Below are positions 8,088 through 16,363 of a stretch of DNA of 64,000 bases, piece after piece. Location of the stretch: contig NZ_SJEE01000004.1 in assembly GCF_006937785.1 (NCBI RefSeq), positions 62,001-126,000 on the forward strand, in the 5' to 3' direction. The translations under genes and the position numbers were made by a program. Source of the stretch: Pseudanabaena sp. UWO311. Lineage in GTDB: Bacteria > Cyanobacteriota > Cyanobacteriia > Pseudanabaenales > Pseudanabaenaceae. Positions within the stretch are counted from its first letter, which is position 1. Every line of letters starts with the position of its first letter. A model generated the notes under the pieces. It was not told where the DNA came from, did no database searches, and worked only from the letters and a program-made list of their open reading frames with translations.

Positions 8088-8563
8088 TACGCTGGTGAAA
8101 TAGCCTCAGTTAAGCGGTCATCCTCTGGTGTATAAAATCCCATCTCTTGACTAAGTTCAGTAAGCTCACTCAAAGCCTGATGACGCTGAGCATCTCTCTT
8201 TTTTTTGTACTGCATTAAATCTTGAAACTGGATACGGCGATGCTTACCAACCTTGATATAGGGGATATCGCCTTGATCTAACAATTTATATAAATAAGGG
8301 CGTGAAACATTGAGCAAGTCAGAGGCTTGAATCGTACTCAAATGTAGGTTATAAGGAACCAACGATATAACTTGTCCCGATGCCATCATGTGAATAACTT
8401 GCCGAAGGGCTTGATATATGGAGTCAGGCAACATAATTTCTTCACCATCTAGACCGACAAGCTTGGGATATGCCTTTTCTAGCATTGCCTCTAGGCGTTG
8501 TATAGGTAGGGTGTCTGGCTCAGGTGCAAAGACAGAATCTGGTAGGTCGTTCAACATACACAT
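8087..8563 (-). CDS. HTH (excisionase-type) antitoxin
   Basis: Its central MerR/excisionase-like helix-turn-helix reads LSTIQASDLLNVSRPYLYKLLDQGDIPYIKVGKHRRIQFQDL, a DNA-binding module used by antitoxins paired with PIN_3 toxins. It likely binds both the toxin and its own operator. I place the start at the ATG at 8563 (MCMLNDL). The longer frame starting with TTG at 8638 would begin on bases that form the -35 box of a good promoter and would translate the tandem operator-like repeat. The product is about 158 residues. It overlaps the toxin start by one base. Confidence 0.8.
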   Translation of the reverse strand: MCMLNDLPDSVFAPEPDTLPIQRLEAMLEKAYPKLVGLDGEEIMLPDSIYQALRQVIHMMASGQVISLVPYNLHLSTIQASDLLNVSRPYLYKLLDQGDIPYIKVGKHRRIQFQDLMQYKKKRDAQRHQALSELTELSQEMGFYTPEDDRLTEAISPA

Positions 8564-8604
8564 ATTTAAAGATTGCTGATGTTGAGATGGGTTGACTTTT
8601 GAAG

Positions 8605-8638
8605 TAAGTGTAATAAGTGTAAATATACTATATGCCAA
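8605..8638 (-). promoter_or_regulatory. Promoter with tandem 9-bp operator-like repeat of the HTH/PIN module
   Basis: On the minus strand, TTGGCA (8638-8633) is followed after exactly 17 bases by TATTAC (8615-8610), a plausible promoter. The -10 is covered by two exact adjoining copies of TTACACTTA (8605-8613 and 8614-8622). A regulator binding there would block polymerase, which fits antitoxin autoregulation. Confidence 0.5.
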
Positions 8639-8715
8639 TTAAGCGATCGACTCAATCTCACGACTGGCATTTTATGGAGCATTGTTTTTGCGATCGCCGC
8701 CGCCGCCGATGGACA

Positions 8716-10071
8716 TCATATTTTCTGTAACTTCACCATAAAGAATCCATCCATATCATGTTCGTGGGGCAGAACTTTTACCCAGCCCCGATCGCAAACA
8801 AAGTGAGCCGCAGGATTATCTACACTCGGAGGCACAATTTGCCAATCGGGATGATTTGCTAAAAACTGGGTAATTACTTCTTCATTTTCGGCAGGATGTA
8901 GGGTGCAGGTGCTGTAAACAATTACGCCTTCAGGTTTTACCCATTGTGTAGCGCGTTCAAGTATTTCGGCTTGAGTTTTGGCTAATTTATAAGGTTCTTC
9001 AGGAGTTTGTCGCCAACGGGCATCGGCGTGGCGATGAAGTGTACCTAGTCCAGAGCAAGGCACATCTAGCAAAACGCGATCGCATTTTTCGTCTAATACT
9101 TTGTCAGCGTCAAATTCACGAGCATCGATCTCAATAGTTTGCACATTAGTGATCCCCAGACGAGCCGTATTTTGATCAATCTTTTTTAGACGATTGGCTA
9201 GGCGATCAAAGGCATAAACTTTACCCGTATTTTTCAGGCGATCGCTGATATGCGTAGTTTTACCTCCTGGGGCAGCGCAGGCATCAATAATGATCTCATT
9301 CGGTTGAGGATCTAATAAATAAGTAACCAACTGAGCGCTCGCATCTTGCACTGACCACCAACCCTCTTTAAATTTCGGTAATTGACTAACATCGCCCGCA
9401 CCTTGAGCTACGCGAATACCATCGGGCAAATGGGGAATTGGCTCAGCCTTGATCTCGGCTTCTGCAAAAGCTGATAGAACTTGATCCCGCGTTGCATGTA
9501 AAAGATTTACTCGTAAATCGAGATGAGGTGTTTGATTAAACCAATTGCAAATGCTAGCGATCGCCTCTTTCCCAAATTCTTTTTGCCATAGCTCGATTAA
9601 CCATTCAGGATAACTATAAAAACTAGCTGGGTCAGTAATTTTGGCGAGAATATCTTCCTTATCCTTAGCTCTGAGTATAGATCTCATGATCCCGTTCGCA
9701 AAGCCAGACAAACCTTTTAAGTTGTTTTCTTTGACTAATTCCACTGTGGTATGCACGATCGCTGATGGCTTAATGCGATCGAGAAAACATAGCTGGTAGA
9801 CACCAATCTGTAAGATTATTAATAAGTCTGGTGGTAATTTTGTAGTTGGTTTTTGTGAGAAGTTTTGCAAAACCGCTTGCAAGGTTTTTTGGCGGCGCGT
9901 ACATCCATAAACTAATTCCGTAATTAGACGGCGATCGCTCTCTAAGAGGGTAATATTTTCTTGACGCGCCCGCGAAAGCGTACAGTCAAGTGCGACATCA
10001 GCATACGCATTACGTCTTTGAATCAAACGAAGCGCTTCTAAAGCAATTTGTCGAGAATTCTTACTTGCCAT
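8716..10071 (-). CDS. rsmB: 16S rRNA (cytosine-967 C5) methyltransferase RsmB
   Basis: It methylates C967 of 16S rRNA using S-adenosylmethionine. The N-terminal NusB-like RNA-binding domain (about residues 5-140) is followed by the RsmF/RsmB catalytic domain with SAM motif DACAAPGGKTTHISD, the PCS motif LLDVPCSGLGT with one catalytic cysteine, and the second catalytic cysteine in VYSTCTLHPAENE. The ATG at 10071 is preferred over an in-frame TTG at 10104, which lacks a ribosome-binding site and adds a poorly conserved dozen residues. Length (451) is normal. It is divergent from mraY. Confidence 0.93.
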   Translation of the reverse strand: MASKNSRQIALEALRLIQRRNAYADVALDCTLSRARQENITLLESDRRLITELVYGCTRRQKTLQAVLQNFSQKPTTKLPPDLLIILQIGVYQLCFLDRIKPSAIVHTTVELVKENNLKGLSGFANGIMRSILRAKDKEDILAKITDPASFYSYPEWLIELWQKEFGKEAIASICNWFNQTPHLDLRVNLLHATRDQVLSAFAEAEIKAEPIPHLPDGIRVAQGAGDVSQLPKFKEGWWSVQDASAQLVTYLLDPQPNEIIIDACAAPGGKTTHISDRLKNTGKVYAFDRLANRLKKIDQNTARLGITNVQTIEIDAREFDADKVLDEKCDRVLLDVPCSGLGTLHRHADARWRQTPEEPYKLAKTQAEILERATQWVKPEGVIVYSTCTLHPAENEEVITQFLANHPDWQIVPPSVDNPAAHFVCDRGWVKVLPHEHDMDGFFMVKLQKI

Positions 10072-10300
10072 CGGCAATTTAGTTTGGCTATTTAATGGAG
10101 TCAATTTAGAGTGCTATTTATAAAGATTGAGGGCAAGGATTCAAGAATTATCAAAATTCAATGGTTGCACTGTAGACAAATGCGGTCATTATTTGGTATC
10201 TAAGAGCGTATATTCCGATGATATTTAATCATCTGTTACAAAGCTGTAAAAAAGCTTCTGATCTAAAGTTCGATCTAAAAAAAGTGTGATGGTTACTGTG

Positions 10301-10311
10301 GGTGTGAGGAG
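10301..10311 (+). promoter_or_regulatory. mraY ribosome-binding site inside an 11-mer complementary to Yfr1 core
   Basis: GGTGTGAGGAG ends 5 bases before the mraY ATG and includes the Shine-Dalgarno GAGGAG. The same 11-mer starts the candidate small RNA at 821. It is the exact complement of CUCCUCACACC, the unpaired core of cyanobacterial Yfr1, so mraY is a candidate Yfr1 target. Confidence 0.45.
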
Positions 10312-10316
10312 CGGCA

Positions 10317-11420
10317 ATGGTTGATACTGGTGTGAGAGTTAGGAAAGCAAAATTTCCGACAGGAAGTAGCCTAGCACTTGGTTTAGCAATCGGTTTAATA
10401 AGTTTAATTGTTGGTGTCGATCTTTTCTTGAATCCTAATATAAGTTCAAGTCTGCTGCTGCCATTCACGTTTGGGGGGGCTGGAGTTGCATTTTTAGGTA
10501 CTTTTGCTGTTCCAGCTTTACGTCAGCTTAAGGCGGGGCAAATCATTCGTGAAGACGGACCACAAGCTCATCTCAAGAAACAAGGCACACCGACAATGGG
10601 TGGGATATTTATTATACCTGTCGGAATTTTATTAGCGCTAGTATGGTCTGGCTTTAATGACAAAGTAATAGCTTGTAGTTTGCTAACTGTATCTTTTGGC
10701 TTTATCGGATGGCTAGACGATTGGAAAATTTTGCGTCGTCACTCCAATAAAGGCTTGTCTCCGCGCTCCAAGATTTTCCTGCAAGCATTTTTCGCCGCTT
10801 GTTTCTGTGCATGGCTAGGGCTAACCCAAAACTGGCAAGCGATCGCTACGATTAATTTGCCATTGCACTTTGTGATCCCCCTCGGATTGCTGTTTTTCCC
10901 TCTCGCTTTGTTTGTATTTCTTGGGAGCAGTAATGCTACAAATCTAACCGATGGCTTAGATGGATTAGCAGGTGGTACGGGTGCGATCGCCCTATTTGGT
11001 ATGGGGCTACTACTGTTTCCTCAGAACAAAGAACTAGCCATTTTTTGCATGTGCCTCAGTGGTAGCTATTTAGGATTTCTCTGGCACAATCGCTATCCTG
11101 CCCGCGTATTTATGGGTGATACGGGATCGCTAGCTCTAGGTGGTGCACTTGCCTCGACTGCGATACTTGGTAATTTGCTCTGGGCATTTCTGATTATTGG
11201 CGCAATTTTTATCTGGGAATCAATTTCGGTGATTGCGCAGGTTTCTTATTACAAAGCAACCAAAGATGAAACTGGGATGGGCAAACGTCTTTTCAAAATG
11301 GCTCCTTTTCACCATCACCTAGAGCTAAGTGGCTGGCATGAGCTACATGTGGTTAGGTTCTTTTATCTAACAGGTGGTTTTTTGGTTGGGATCGCTATTG
11401 TAGTTAGTAAACTCCCTTAA
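10317..11420 (+). CDS. mraY: Phospho-N-acetylmuramoyl-pentapeptide-transferase
   Basis: It transfers phospho-MurNAc-pentapeptide from UDP to undecaprenyl phosphate, making lipid I in the inner membrane. It has about ten transmembrane segments and the family signatures GTPTMGGIFI, GWLDDWKILRRHSNKGLSPRSK (catalytic aspartates and basic loop), SNATNLTDGLDGLAGG, FMGDTGSLALGG and the late HHH of FHHHLELSGW. At 367 residues it is slightly longer than the Escherichia coli protein, with a short cytosolic N-terminus. The start is set by GAGGAG five bases upstream. It stands alone and not in a dcw cluster, as usual in cyanobacteria. Confidence 0.96.
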   Translation: MVDTGVRVRKAKFPTGSSLALGLAIGLISLIVGVDLFLNPNISSSLLLPFTFGGAGVAFLGTFAVPALRQLKAGQIIREDGPQAHLKKQGTPTMGGIFIIPVGILLALVWSGFNDKVIACSLLTVSFGFIGWLDDWKILRRHSNKGLSPRSKIFLQAFFAACFCAWLGLTQNWQAIATINLPLHFVIPLGLLFFPLALFVFLGSSNATNLTDGLDGLAGGTGAIALFGMGLLLFPQNKELAIFCMCLSGSYLGFLWHNRYPARVFMGDTGSLALGGALASTAILGNLLWAFLIIGAIFIWESISVIAQVSYYKATKDETGMGKRLFKMAPFHHHLELSGWHELHVVRFFYLTGGFLVGIAIVVSKLP

Positions 11421-11441
11421 ACTTAAGTTAAAAACACTCAC

Positions 11442-11471
11442 AAAAAAGCCACCCAATCGGGTGGCTTTTTT
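11442..11471. terminator. Terminator shared by mraY and the pentapeptide gene
   Basis: Thirteen-base arms (AAAAAAGCCACCC) close an AATC loop, followed by T. The right arm reaches two bases into the stop codon of the convergent pentapeptide gene. Confidence 0.85.
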
Positions 11472-11979
11472 ATTCGCATTCCAAAGAGGCTTTAGTATCG
11501 ACACCTGTTTTTGAGTTTGTGCCTTTAGCTTTAGTGCATAGCCATTTGCGCTGTCCCCCATCCATGATTGAGTCAGTAAAATCTGCCCCATCAATATTCA
11601 CAAAATCAAAAGTACTACGTAACAAAATTGTTTCGACCAGTAAAGCATCACTAAGATCAGCCTTAGCGAAATCAGCTTGATCCAGTAAGCCACTGGAAAA
11701 GTTTGCTCCTTTGAGATTAGCATTGCGCAACACAGAAGCGCTAAATACAGCTCCGCGTACATCAGCATTTTCAAAGTTTGCCCCTTCCATGTTGGCATTG
11801 GCAAAACCTGAACCGACCAGATCTCTCCCTGAAAAATCTCTGTTTTTTAGCTGGGCATGGCTAAATGAAAGAGTTTCTGCTTGAACATTAATGGGACAAG
11901 TCAGTAAACAGACAAGCATGATAGTTATCGCGATCGCTAGGCGCAAAAATGAAAAATTTAAAAATTTAAAAAATGACAT
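11470..11979 (-). CDS. Exported pentapeptide-repeat protein
   Basis: A 169-residue protein with a signal peptide (basic MSFFKFLNFSFLRL, then a hydrophobic core, AEA-like cleavage near residue 34) and about 14 pentapeptide repeats of the A(D/N)LXX type, for example ANMEGANFENADVRG and ANLKGANFSSG. The repeats form a right-handed square beta helix. A C-terminal region with two cysteines (WLCTKAK and LECE) may form a disulfide, as in thylakoid-lumen pentapeptide proteins. It is probably lumenal or periplasmic with unknown function. It converges with mraY. Confidence 0.88.
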   Translation of the reverse strand: MSFFKFLNFSFLRLAIAITIMLVCLLTCPINVQAETLSFSHAQLKNRDFSGRDLVGSGFANANMEGANFENADVRGAVFSASVLRNANLKGANFSSGLLDQADFAKADLSDALLVETILLRSTFDFVNIDGADFTDSIMDGGQRKWLCTKAKGTNSKTGVDTKASLECE

Positions 11980-12025
11980 AAAAATAAATCTAAAGATAAT
12001 GGCTTTATCTTAGCGTCTGTCAAAC

Positions 12026-12068
12026 GCAGGAAAGGCGATCGCTACATTGTAGCGATCGCCTTTCCTGC
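12026..12068. terminator. 20-bp perfect hairpin carrying a HIP1 core in each arm
   Basis: Perfect arms containing GGCGATCGC close an ATT loop. It sits between psaI (downstream side) and the start of the pentapeptide gene, so it can end the psaL-psaI transcript. There is no long T-run on the minus strand. Confidence 0.6.
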
Positions 12069-12157
12069 TGTTGAGAATGTAATAAAAAAAGATACGAAGA
12101 GCAAGTTAAAGATATTGAAAATCAGACTACCAAAAGCCTAGTTTCCAACTTTGTAAA

Positions 12158-12268
12158 TTAGTTCTCGATGTAGTTGAGAAGTAGACCCATGGTGGCGATC
12201 GGGAGGATTACACCAATAAGTGGTACGAAGATGAAAGAGACGTAGTAATGTGCGTAGTATCCAGTCAT
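12158..12268 (-). CDS. psaI: Photosystem I subunit VIII (PsaI)
   Basis: A 36-residue single-span membrane protein: an aromatic N-terminus (MTGYYAHYY), a hydrophobic span reading FIFVPLIGVILPIATMGLLL, and the conserved end NYIEN. PsaI lies next to PsaL in the photosystem I trimerisation domain and helps hold PsaL in place. The gene is about 100 bases downstream of psaL on the same strand, so the two are probably co-transcribed. The frame is too short for most ORF callers. AAGGAA upstream of the ATG can serve as ribosome-binding site. Confidence 0.93.
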   Translation of the reverse strand: MTGYYAHYYVSFIFVPLIGVILPIATMGLLLNYIEN

Positions 12269-12368
12269 GGTCGTGGGGTTCCTTGAATTAAGATATAAAT
12301 TTTTGAGGATCTGATTTAGATTAAATTAATATGATTTGGAGCTGAAGTGAACAACACCAAAAATAAAT

Positions 12369-12842
12369 CTAATTCCAAAGCAGACCAAGGAATTTTTGCA
12401 TTGGCTCTAGGTAGTTGAGGAAGTATGCAAATGCAGCACCACCAGCACCACCAAGCAAAAAGCTGCTTGCAAATTCGCTCCAACCAGCAGGAGTACCCAA
12501 TTCAGCAGGGGCTTCTAATGCAGAGCTAGACTGCAACTTAGTTACAGTTTGACCATATAAGGACAAGCCAACTGTCAACAATACAACAGATGCGATCGTT
12601 GCCAATAGACCAGCAAGGCTAGCCAATTCTGTATTTCTCAGAGGTCCCAATAATGCAAATGGCCCGTAGATGAAGTAGCCATGTGCCATGCCGATTTCTA
12701 GACCACGACGGCTAGGAGACAAGCCTGCGCGATAAGCGGGAAGGTTGCCGATAAAAGCCTTAACGATCGCGGAATCGCTAATGGGTGTAGACAAATTCCC
12801 TAGTTGGGGATCGTTCTTGAAGGGTTTTACAAAATCTGTCAT
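12369..12842 (-). CDS. psaL: Photosystem I subunit XI (PsaL)
   Basis: A 157-residue thylakoid membrane protein that binds chlorophyll and forms the contact between monomers in photosystem I trimers or tetramers. The cytosolic N-terminus (FVKPFKNDPQLGNLSTPISDS) is followed by the conserved block GLSPSRRGLEIGMAHGYFIYGPF and two or three transmembrane helices; PAELGTPAGWSEFASSFLLGGAGGAAFAYFL near the C-terminus fits the family. Its downstream neighbour is psaI. psaK lies 20 kb away on the other strand. Confidence 0.97.
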   Translation of the reverse strand: MTDFVKPFKNDPQLGNLSTPISDSAIVKAFIGNLPAYRAGLSPSRRGLEIGMAHGYFIYGPFALLGPLRNTELASLAGLLATIASVVLLTVGLSLYGQTVTKLQSSSALEAPAELGTPAGWSEFASSFLLGGAGGAAFAYFLNYLEPMQKFLGLLWN

Positions 12843-13014
12843 AAGTCTTTATTAAGTTAAAGATTGCAGGGAGAATTTTGTCTTCATTTTAGGGAATAAG
12901 CGCGGATGTCACTGCATAAAGGGTGCGTATCTTTAGAAAACTTCACAACCTCTAGTAAAAAATTGGCAAAGCCAAGTTTTTATTTTGAGTAGCTAGACAT
13001 AAATAATTACAAAC

Positions 13015-13063
13015 CAAAACCCGTAAAGTTGCGCCCCGCAGGGTCGCAACTTTATGGGTTTTG
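13015..13063. terminator. Hairpin overlapping the end of nth
   Basis: CAAAACCC(G/A)TAAAGTTGCG arms pair with two mismatches near the apex. The right arm includes the nth stop codon (13052-13054) and its last three sense codons. Confidence 0.7.
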
Positions 13064-13714
13064 ATACTTTGCTGATGGACATAAATCAGCAAGTTCGCAG
13101 CGATCGCAAGCAGGTTTACGGGCGTTACAAACAGCACGTCCATGATAAATAATCCTGATCGACCAGTTTTCCCAGTCCCGTTGGGGCAACATTCCCATCA
13201 GATCCCGTTCGACTTTTAGAGGTTCTTCAAATTTAGTTAGTCCTAGTCTTTTGGTCAGTCGCTTTACATGGGTGTCAACGGTCACACCTGCATTAATTCC
13301 GTAGGCATGGGCTAATACGACATTAGCGGTTTTTCGGGCTACTCCTGCCAGCTTGAGCAGTTTATCCATCGTATTAGGTACTGTGCCTTCAAAGTCACGC
13401 ACAATCATTTCGCAGGCACTTCTAATGTTTTTGGCTTTGTTGCGATAAAAGCCTGTGGAGTGGACTAGCTCCATGAGTTCATCGAGATCGGCGTTGGCTA
13501 GGGCGATCGCATCGGGATATCGGGCAAATAATTTTGGGGTGACCATATTCACGCGCTCATCGGTACATTGTGCCGAGAGGATCACTGCTACCAATAACTG
13601 CACAGGTGTCTCGTAATCAAGCGAGCAAGTTGCGTCGGGATAAAGCCGTTTAAGACGGATCAGGATTTCGTTAGCCCGAACTTTTTTGGATGAACGTTTG
13701 GTAATAATTCCCAT
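13052..13714 (-). CDS. nth: Endonuclease III
   Basis: A bifunctional DNA glycosylase/AP lyase for oxidised pyrimidines. The helix-hairpin-helix LLKLAGVARKTANVVLAHA contains the catalytic lysine K128, and VDTHV carries the catalytic aspartate D147. The 4Fe-4S loop is C196-x6-C203-x2-C206-x5-C212. Length 220 is typical. The product is complete, but its last codons are embedded in a palindrome, so the tail YQNP may have been shaped by the hairpin. It is a single gene, with a hairpin just upstream at 13744. Confidence 0.96.
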   Translation of the reverse strand: MGIITKRSSKKVRANEILIRLKRLYPDATCSLDYETPVQLLVAVILSAQCTDERVNMVTPKLFARYPDAIALANADLDELMELVHSTGFYRNKAKNIRSACEMIVRDFEGTVPNTMDKLLKLAGVARKTANVVLAHAYGINAGVTVDTHVKRLTKRLGLTKFEEPLKVERDLMGMLPQRDWENWSIRIIYHGRAVCNARKPACDRCELADLCPSAKYQNP

Positions 13715-13743
13715 GATTAGCGCGATACACCGATGATTTGCAG

Positions 13744-13795
13744 TTTAGCATTGTTTAAAAAAGCACCTGAAGGAGCTTTTTTAAACAATGCTAAA
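13744..13795. terminator. Long hairpin upstream of nth
   Basis: TTTAGCATTGTTTAAAAAAGC pairs with its complement around CC-TGAA-GG, with one A/A mismatch. It lies between the divergent nth and CHAT-AAA genes, where no transcript is expected to end, so it may be a repeat rather than a terminator. Confidence 0.55.
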
Positions 13796-13890
13796 TAATT
13801 CGGGCAGCACTCATTTAAAATTGAGTAGTACGGCTTCGCCGCACCAAAACACATTGCTTCCAACTTAAATAGCCTCCCCCAAGCTCGCAA

Positions 13891-15492
13891 ATGGATAAGA
13901 AAAAAGTATTATTGCTATCGGCGAATCCTGCGAATACCGATCGCTTGCGGGTTGAGGCGGAATTTCGAGAAATTGAGGAATGTTGTCAGAAATCGAGTTT
14001 GCGCGATCGCTTTGCGATTGTGACTAAAGGCGCAGTCCGCATTGATGATTTGCAACCAATTTTGCTACAAGAAGTGCCGCGTGTGGTGCATTTCTCAGGA
14101 CATGGGGCGGCGGAAAATGGGTTGGTGTTAGAACATGATGATGGTAGTTGGCAACTCGCTCCCACTGATGCTCTAGCAGATTTGTTTCGCATACTCCAAA
14201 ATGGCATCGACTGCGTAGTGCTAAATGCTTGCTTCTCAGAGGTGCAAGCGGAGGCGATCGCCCGATATGTGCCGTATGTGTTGGGGATGAATCAGGCAAT
14301 TGGCGATTTGGCGGCGATCGAATTTGCGAAGGGGTTTTATGGGGCTTTGTTTGAGGGGCGATCGGTCAAAGAGTCTTTTGAGTTAGGCAAAAACTTAATT
14401 GCGCTCAAAAATATTCCTGAGGCGCAAACACCTGTTTTACTAGAACGCAATTATGAAAGTCAGATTCTGCCAAGGGTAAATATTGCAATCGAAGAACCTG
14501 AAGGTGCGGTGCGGATTGGTTCCGATTTTTATATTCCGCGATCGCCACAACAGGAACAATGCTTTAAAGCGATCGCCATGCCCCATACCTTGCTGCGCTT
14601 AAAATCTCCTGATCGCATGGGTAAGTCTTCGCTATTGGTGCGCGTCTTGGAAGAAGCGCGGCGGTTGGATAGTCGCACCACATGGCTTGATTTACAAAAA
14701 TGCGATCGCAAGTTCTTTGAAAATATGGATCGCTTCTTGCAGTGGTTTTGTGCGGTGATTGGGCGTGATTTGGGAGTGAAGGCTAAACCGACCGATGACT
14801 GGGATGAAATGTTTGGCGCAAACAGCAACTGTGAGGAATTTTTTGAAAGATATTTATTGAATGACGACGACGATCGCCCCTTGGTGATTGCCATTGAAAA
14901 TCTGGATCGCATATTTCTCCACGAAGCGATCGAGGTGGATTTTTGCGGTTTATTGCGCGGGTGGCATGAGCAGGGCAAGCATGACAAAAGATGGGGTAAG
15001 TTGCGGCTAGTGCTTGCCTATTCGATGGAATCTTTTACAACGAAGGATATTAACCAATCACCGTTTAATGTCGGTACGCCCATCGATTTGGATGAATTCA
15101 CAATTGCTCAAGTGCAAGAACTTGCCGCATTGCATGGATTCTCATCTATACAAATCGAACCGATATCAGAATTAATCGGTGGACATCCCTATCTAGTACG
15201 ACTAGCTTTTTATAATTTAGCTAGTGGCGCAAATTCCCTTGAGCAGATCATCCAAAGTGCAGCGACAGAAGTGGGGCTTTTTGGCAAACATCTCACCACT
15301 CGTTTAGCCAAGGTCGAAAAAGATGCTCATCTTACGGAAGTTTTGCGATCGCTGGTTAACTCACCGCAACCCATCCGTTTTGATCTAGCGACTACGGCAA
15401 AGTTAGATGGAATGGGTTTAATATTACGCACAGAAACAGGTGTCATTATTCGTAATCAGTTATATCGTCGTTATTTTCGCGATCGGCTATAG
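13891..15492 (+). CDS. CHAT caspase-like protease fused to an AAA-like ATPase
   Basis: A 533-residue protein. Residues 1-190 form a CHAT domain with catalytic His (H71 in HFSGHG) and Cys (C114 in VVLNACFSE). Residues 210-530 form an AAA-like STAND-type ATPase (PF14516 group) starting at FYIPRSPQQEQ, with P-loop SPDRMGKSS (239-247) and Walker B LVIAIENLD (331-339). CHAT domains are caspase relatives used as self-cleaving or partner-cleaving effectors in bacterial conflict and cell-death systems; STAND ATPases act as switches. It has no repeat sensor of its own, but the same ATPase type carries WD40 repeats three genes downstream, suggesting a split effector/receptor pair. Confidence 0.88.
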   Translation: MDKKKVLLLSANPANTDRLRVEAEFREIEECCQKSSLRDRFAIVTKGAVRIDDLQPILLQEVPRVVHFSGHGAAENGLVLEHDDGSWQLAPTDALADLFRILQNGIDCVVLNACFSEVQAEAIARYVPYVLGMNQAIGDLAAIEFAKGFYGALFEGRSVKESFELGKNLIALKNIPEAQTPVLLERNYESQILPRVNIAIEEPEGAVRIGSDFYIPRSPQQEQCFKAIAMPHTLLRLKSPDRMGKSSLLVRVLEEARRLDSRTTWLDLQKCDRKFFENMDRFLQWFCAVIGRDLGVKAKPTDDWDEMFGANSNCEEFFERYLLNDDDDRPLVIAIENLDRIFLHEAIEVDFCGLLRGWHEQGKHDKRWGKLRLVLAYSMESFTTKDINQSPFNVGTPIDLDEFTIAQVQELAALHGFSSIQIEPISELIGGHPYLVRLAFYNLASGANSLEQIIQSAATEVGLFGKHLTTRLAKVEKDAHLTEVLRSLVNSPQPIRFDLATTAKLDGMGLILRTETGVIIRNQLYRRYFRDRL

Positions 15493-15542
15493 CTTAGAAA
15501 TCGCACTAAACTGAAATTAGCATAGTCCTCAAGAGTAAAACT

Positions 15543-15941
15543 ATGAGCCAAATTACCGTTCAAACTCAACTTCCCTTTGAGCAGCTTATTCAAACTGTAG
15601 AGCAGCTAGATGCGTCTGAGCTAGAACAATTGATTGCTCAAGCAATCCGAGTTCAGACTAAGCGCAAAACTCTTAGCTTGCCAAAGGATCAATCTTTGCT
15701 ATTGCAACAAATTACTCAATGTATTCCCAATCAACTACAAGAGCGCTATGACTTGCTTATTGGTAAGCGTCAAGATAACGCCCTTACGGATGAAGAATAT
15801 CAAGAGTTAATCAACCTAGGAGAACATATTGAAGCAATTGATGTTAAAAGGTTAGAAAATTTAACTAAACTTGCGAAACTTCGACAAATATCTTTGAATG
15901 AGCTAATCCAAGATTTTCAGTTACAACCACAGGCTTTATGA
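15543..15941 (+). CDS. Hypothetical helical protein coupled to an HNH nuclease
   Basis: I do not recognise a named family. It is 132 residues, mostly helical, rich in Gln, Leu and Glu, with no signal peptide or membrane span. The N-terminal part (LPFEQLIQTVEQLDASELEQLIAQAIRV) looks like an amphipathic helix pair, and the end reads LNELIQDFQL. Its stop overlaps the HNH start by four bases (ATGA), so the two are translationally coupled. Such a small helical protein just before a nuclease could be an antitoxin, immunity or adaptor protein; this is inference. It starts 50 bases after the CHAT-AAA gene. Confidence 0.7.
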   Translation: MSQITVQTQLPFEQLIQTVEQLDASELEQLIAQAIRVQTKRKTLSLPKDQSLLLQQITQCIPNQLQERYDLLIGKRQDNALTDEEYQELINLGEHIEAIDVKRLENLTKLAKLRQISLNELIQDFQLQPQAL

Positions 15942-16363
15942 CGGCTAAATCAATCAGCGAAAAGCTTCGTCAAATAGTCACGGAAAGAGCAAAAGGTTGT
16001 TGCGAGTATTGTCTTAGCCAAGAGAATTATTCTACACAGAGGCTTTCTGTCGAGCATATCATTCCAATTTGGAAAAATGGTGAAACTACGGTTGAGAATC
16101 TTGCTCTCGCCTGTCAAGGATGCAACAATTACAAGCATACTAAAACTCAAGCAGTTGATCCTAAAACTTCACAAGTAACAGATCTTTATCATCCTAGACA
16201 ACAGCAATGGAAAGAGCATTTTACTTGGAATGATGACTACAGCGAAATCATTGGTTTAACGCCCACAGGACGAGTAACTGTAGAATTGCTTAAACTCAAT
16301 CGCGAAGGAGTTGTAAATCTGCGTCGTATTCTCTATGCAACAGGAAATCACCCGCCATTATGA
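15938..16363 (+). CDS. HNH endonuclease
   Basis: A 141-residue stand-alone HNH nuclease. A structural zinc site is formed by C22-x2-C25 and C59-x2-C62; the catalytic histidine is H40 in VEHIIP, and N54 and N63/H67 complete the HNH pattern. It likely nicks or cuts DNA in a metal-dependent way. It overlaps the preceding small gene (ATGA) and the following AAA-WD40 gene (ATGA at 16360), so all three are translated as a coupled set. Stand-alone HNH genes with this kind of partner are frequent in cyanobacteria; lying between two STAND-type genes suggests an effector role here. Confidence 0.85.
   Translation: MTAKSISEKLRQIVTERAKGCCEYCLSQENYSTQRLSVEHIIPIWKNGETTVENLALACQGCNNYKHTKTQAVDPKTSQVTDLYHPRQQQWKEHFTWNDDYSEIIGLTPTGRVTVELLKLNREGVVNLRRILYATGNHPPL

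Noticed and set aside
8564-8638. TTG start of the HTH antitoxin at 8638
   Set aside because: The TTG is part of the -35 element and the extra codons are the operator-like repeat.
14529-14987. 152-codon frame opposite the CHAT-AAA gene
   Set aside because: Antisense shadow; the sense frame carries clear CHAT and ATPase motifs.
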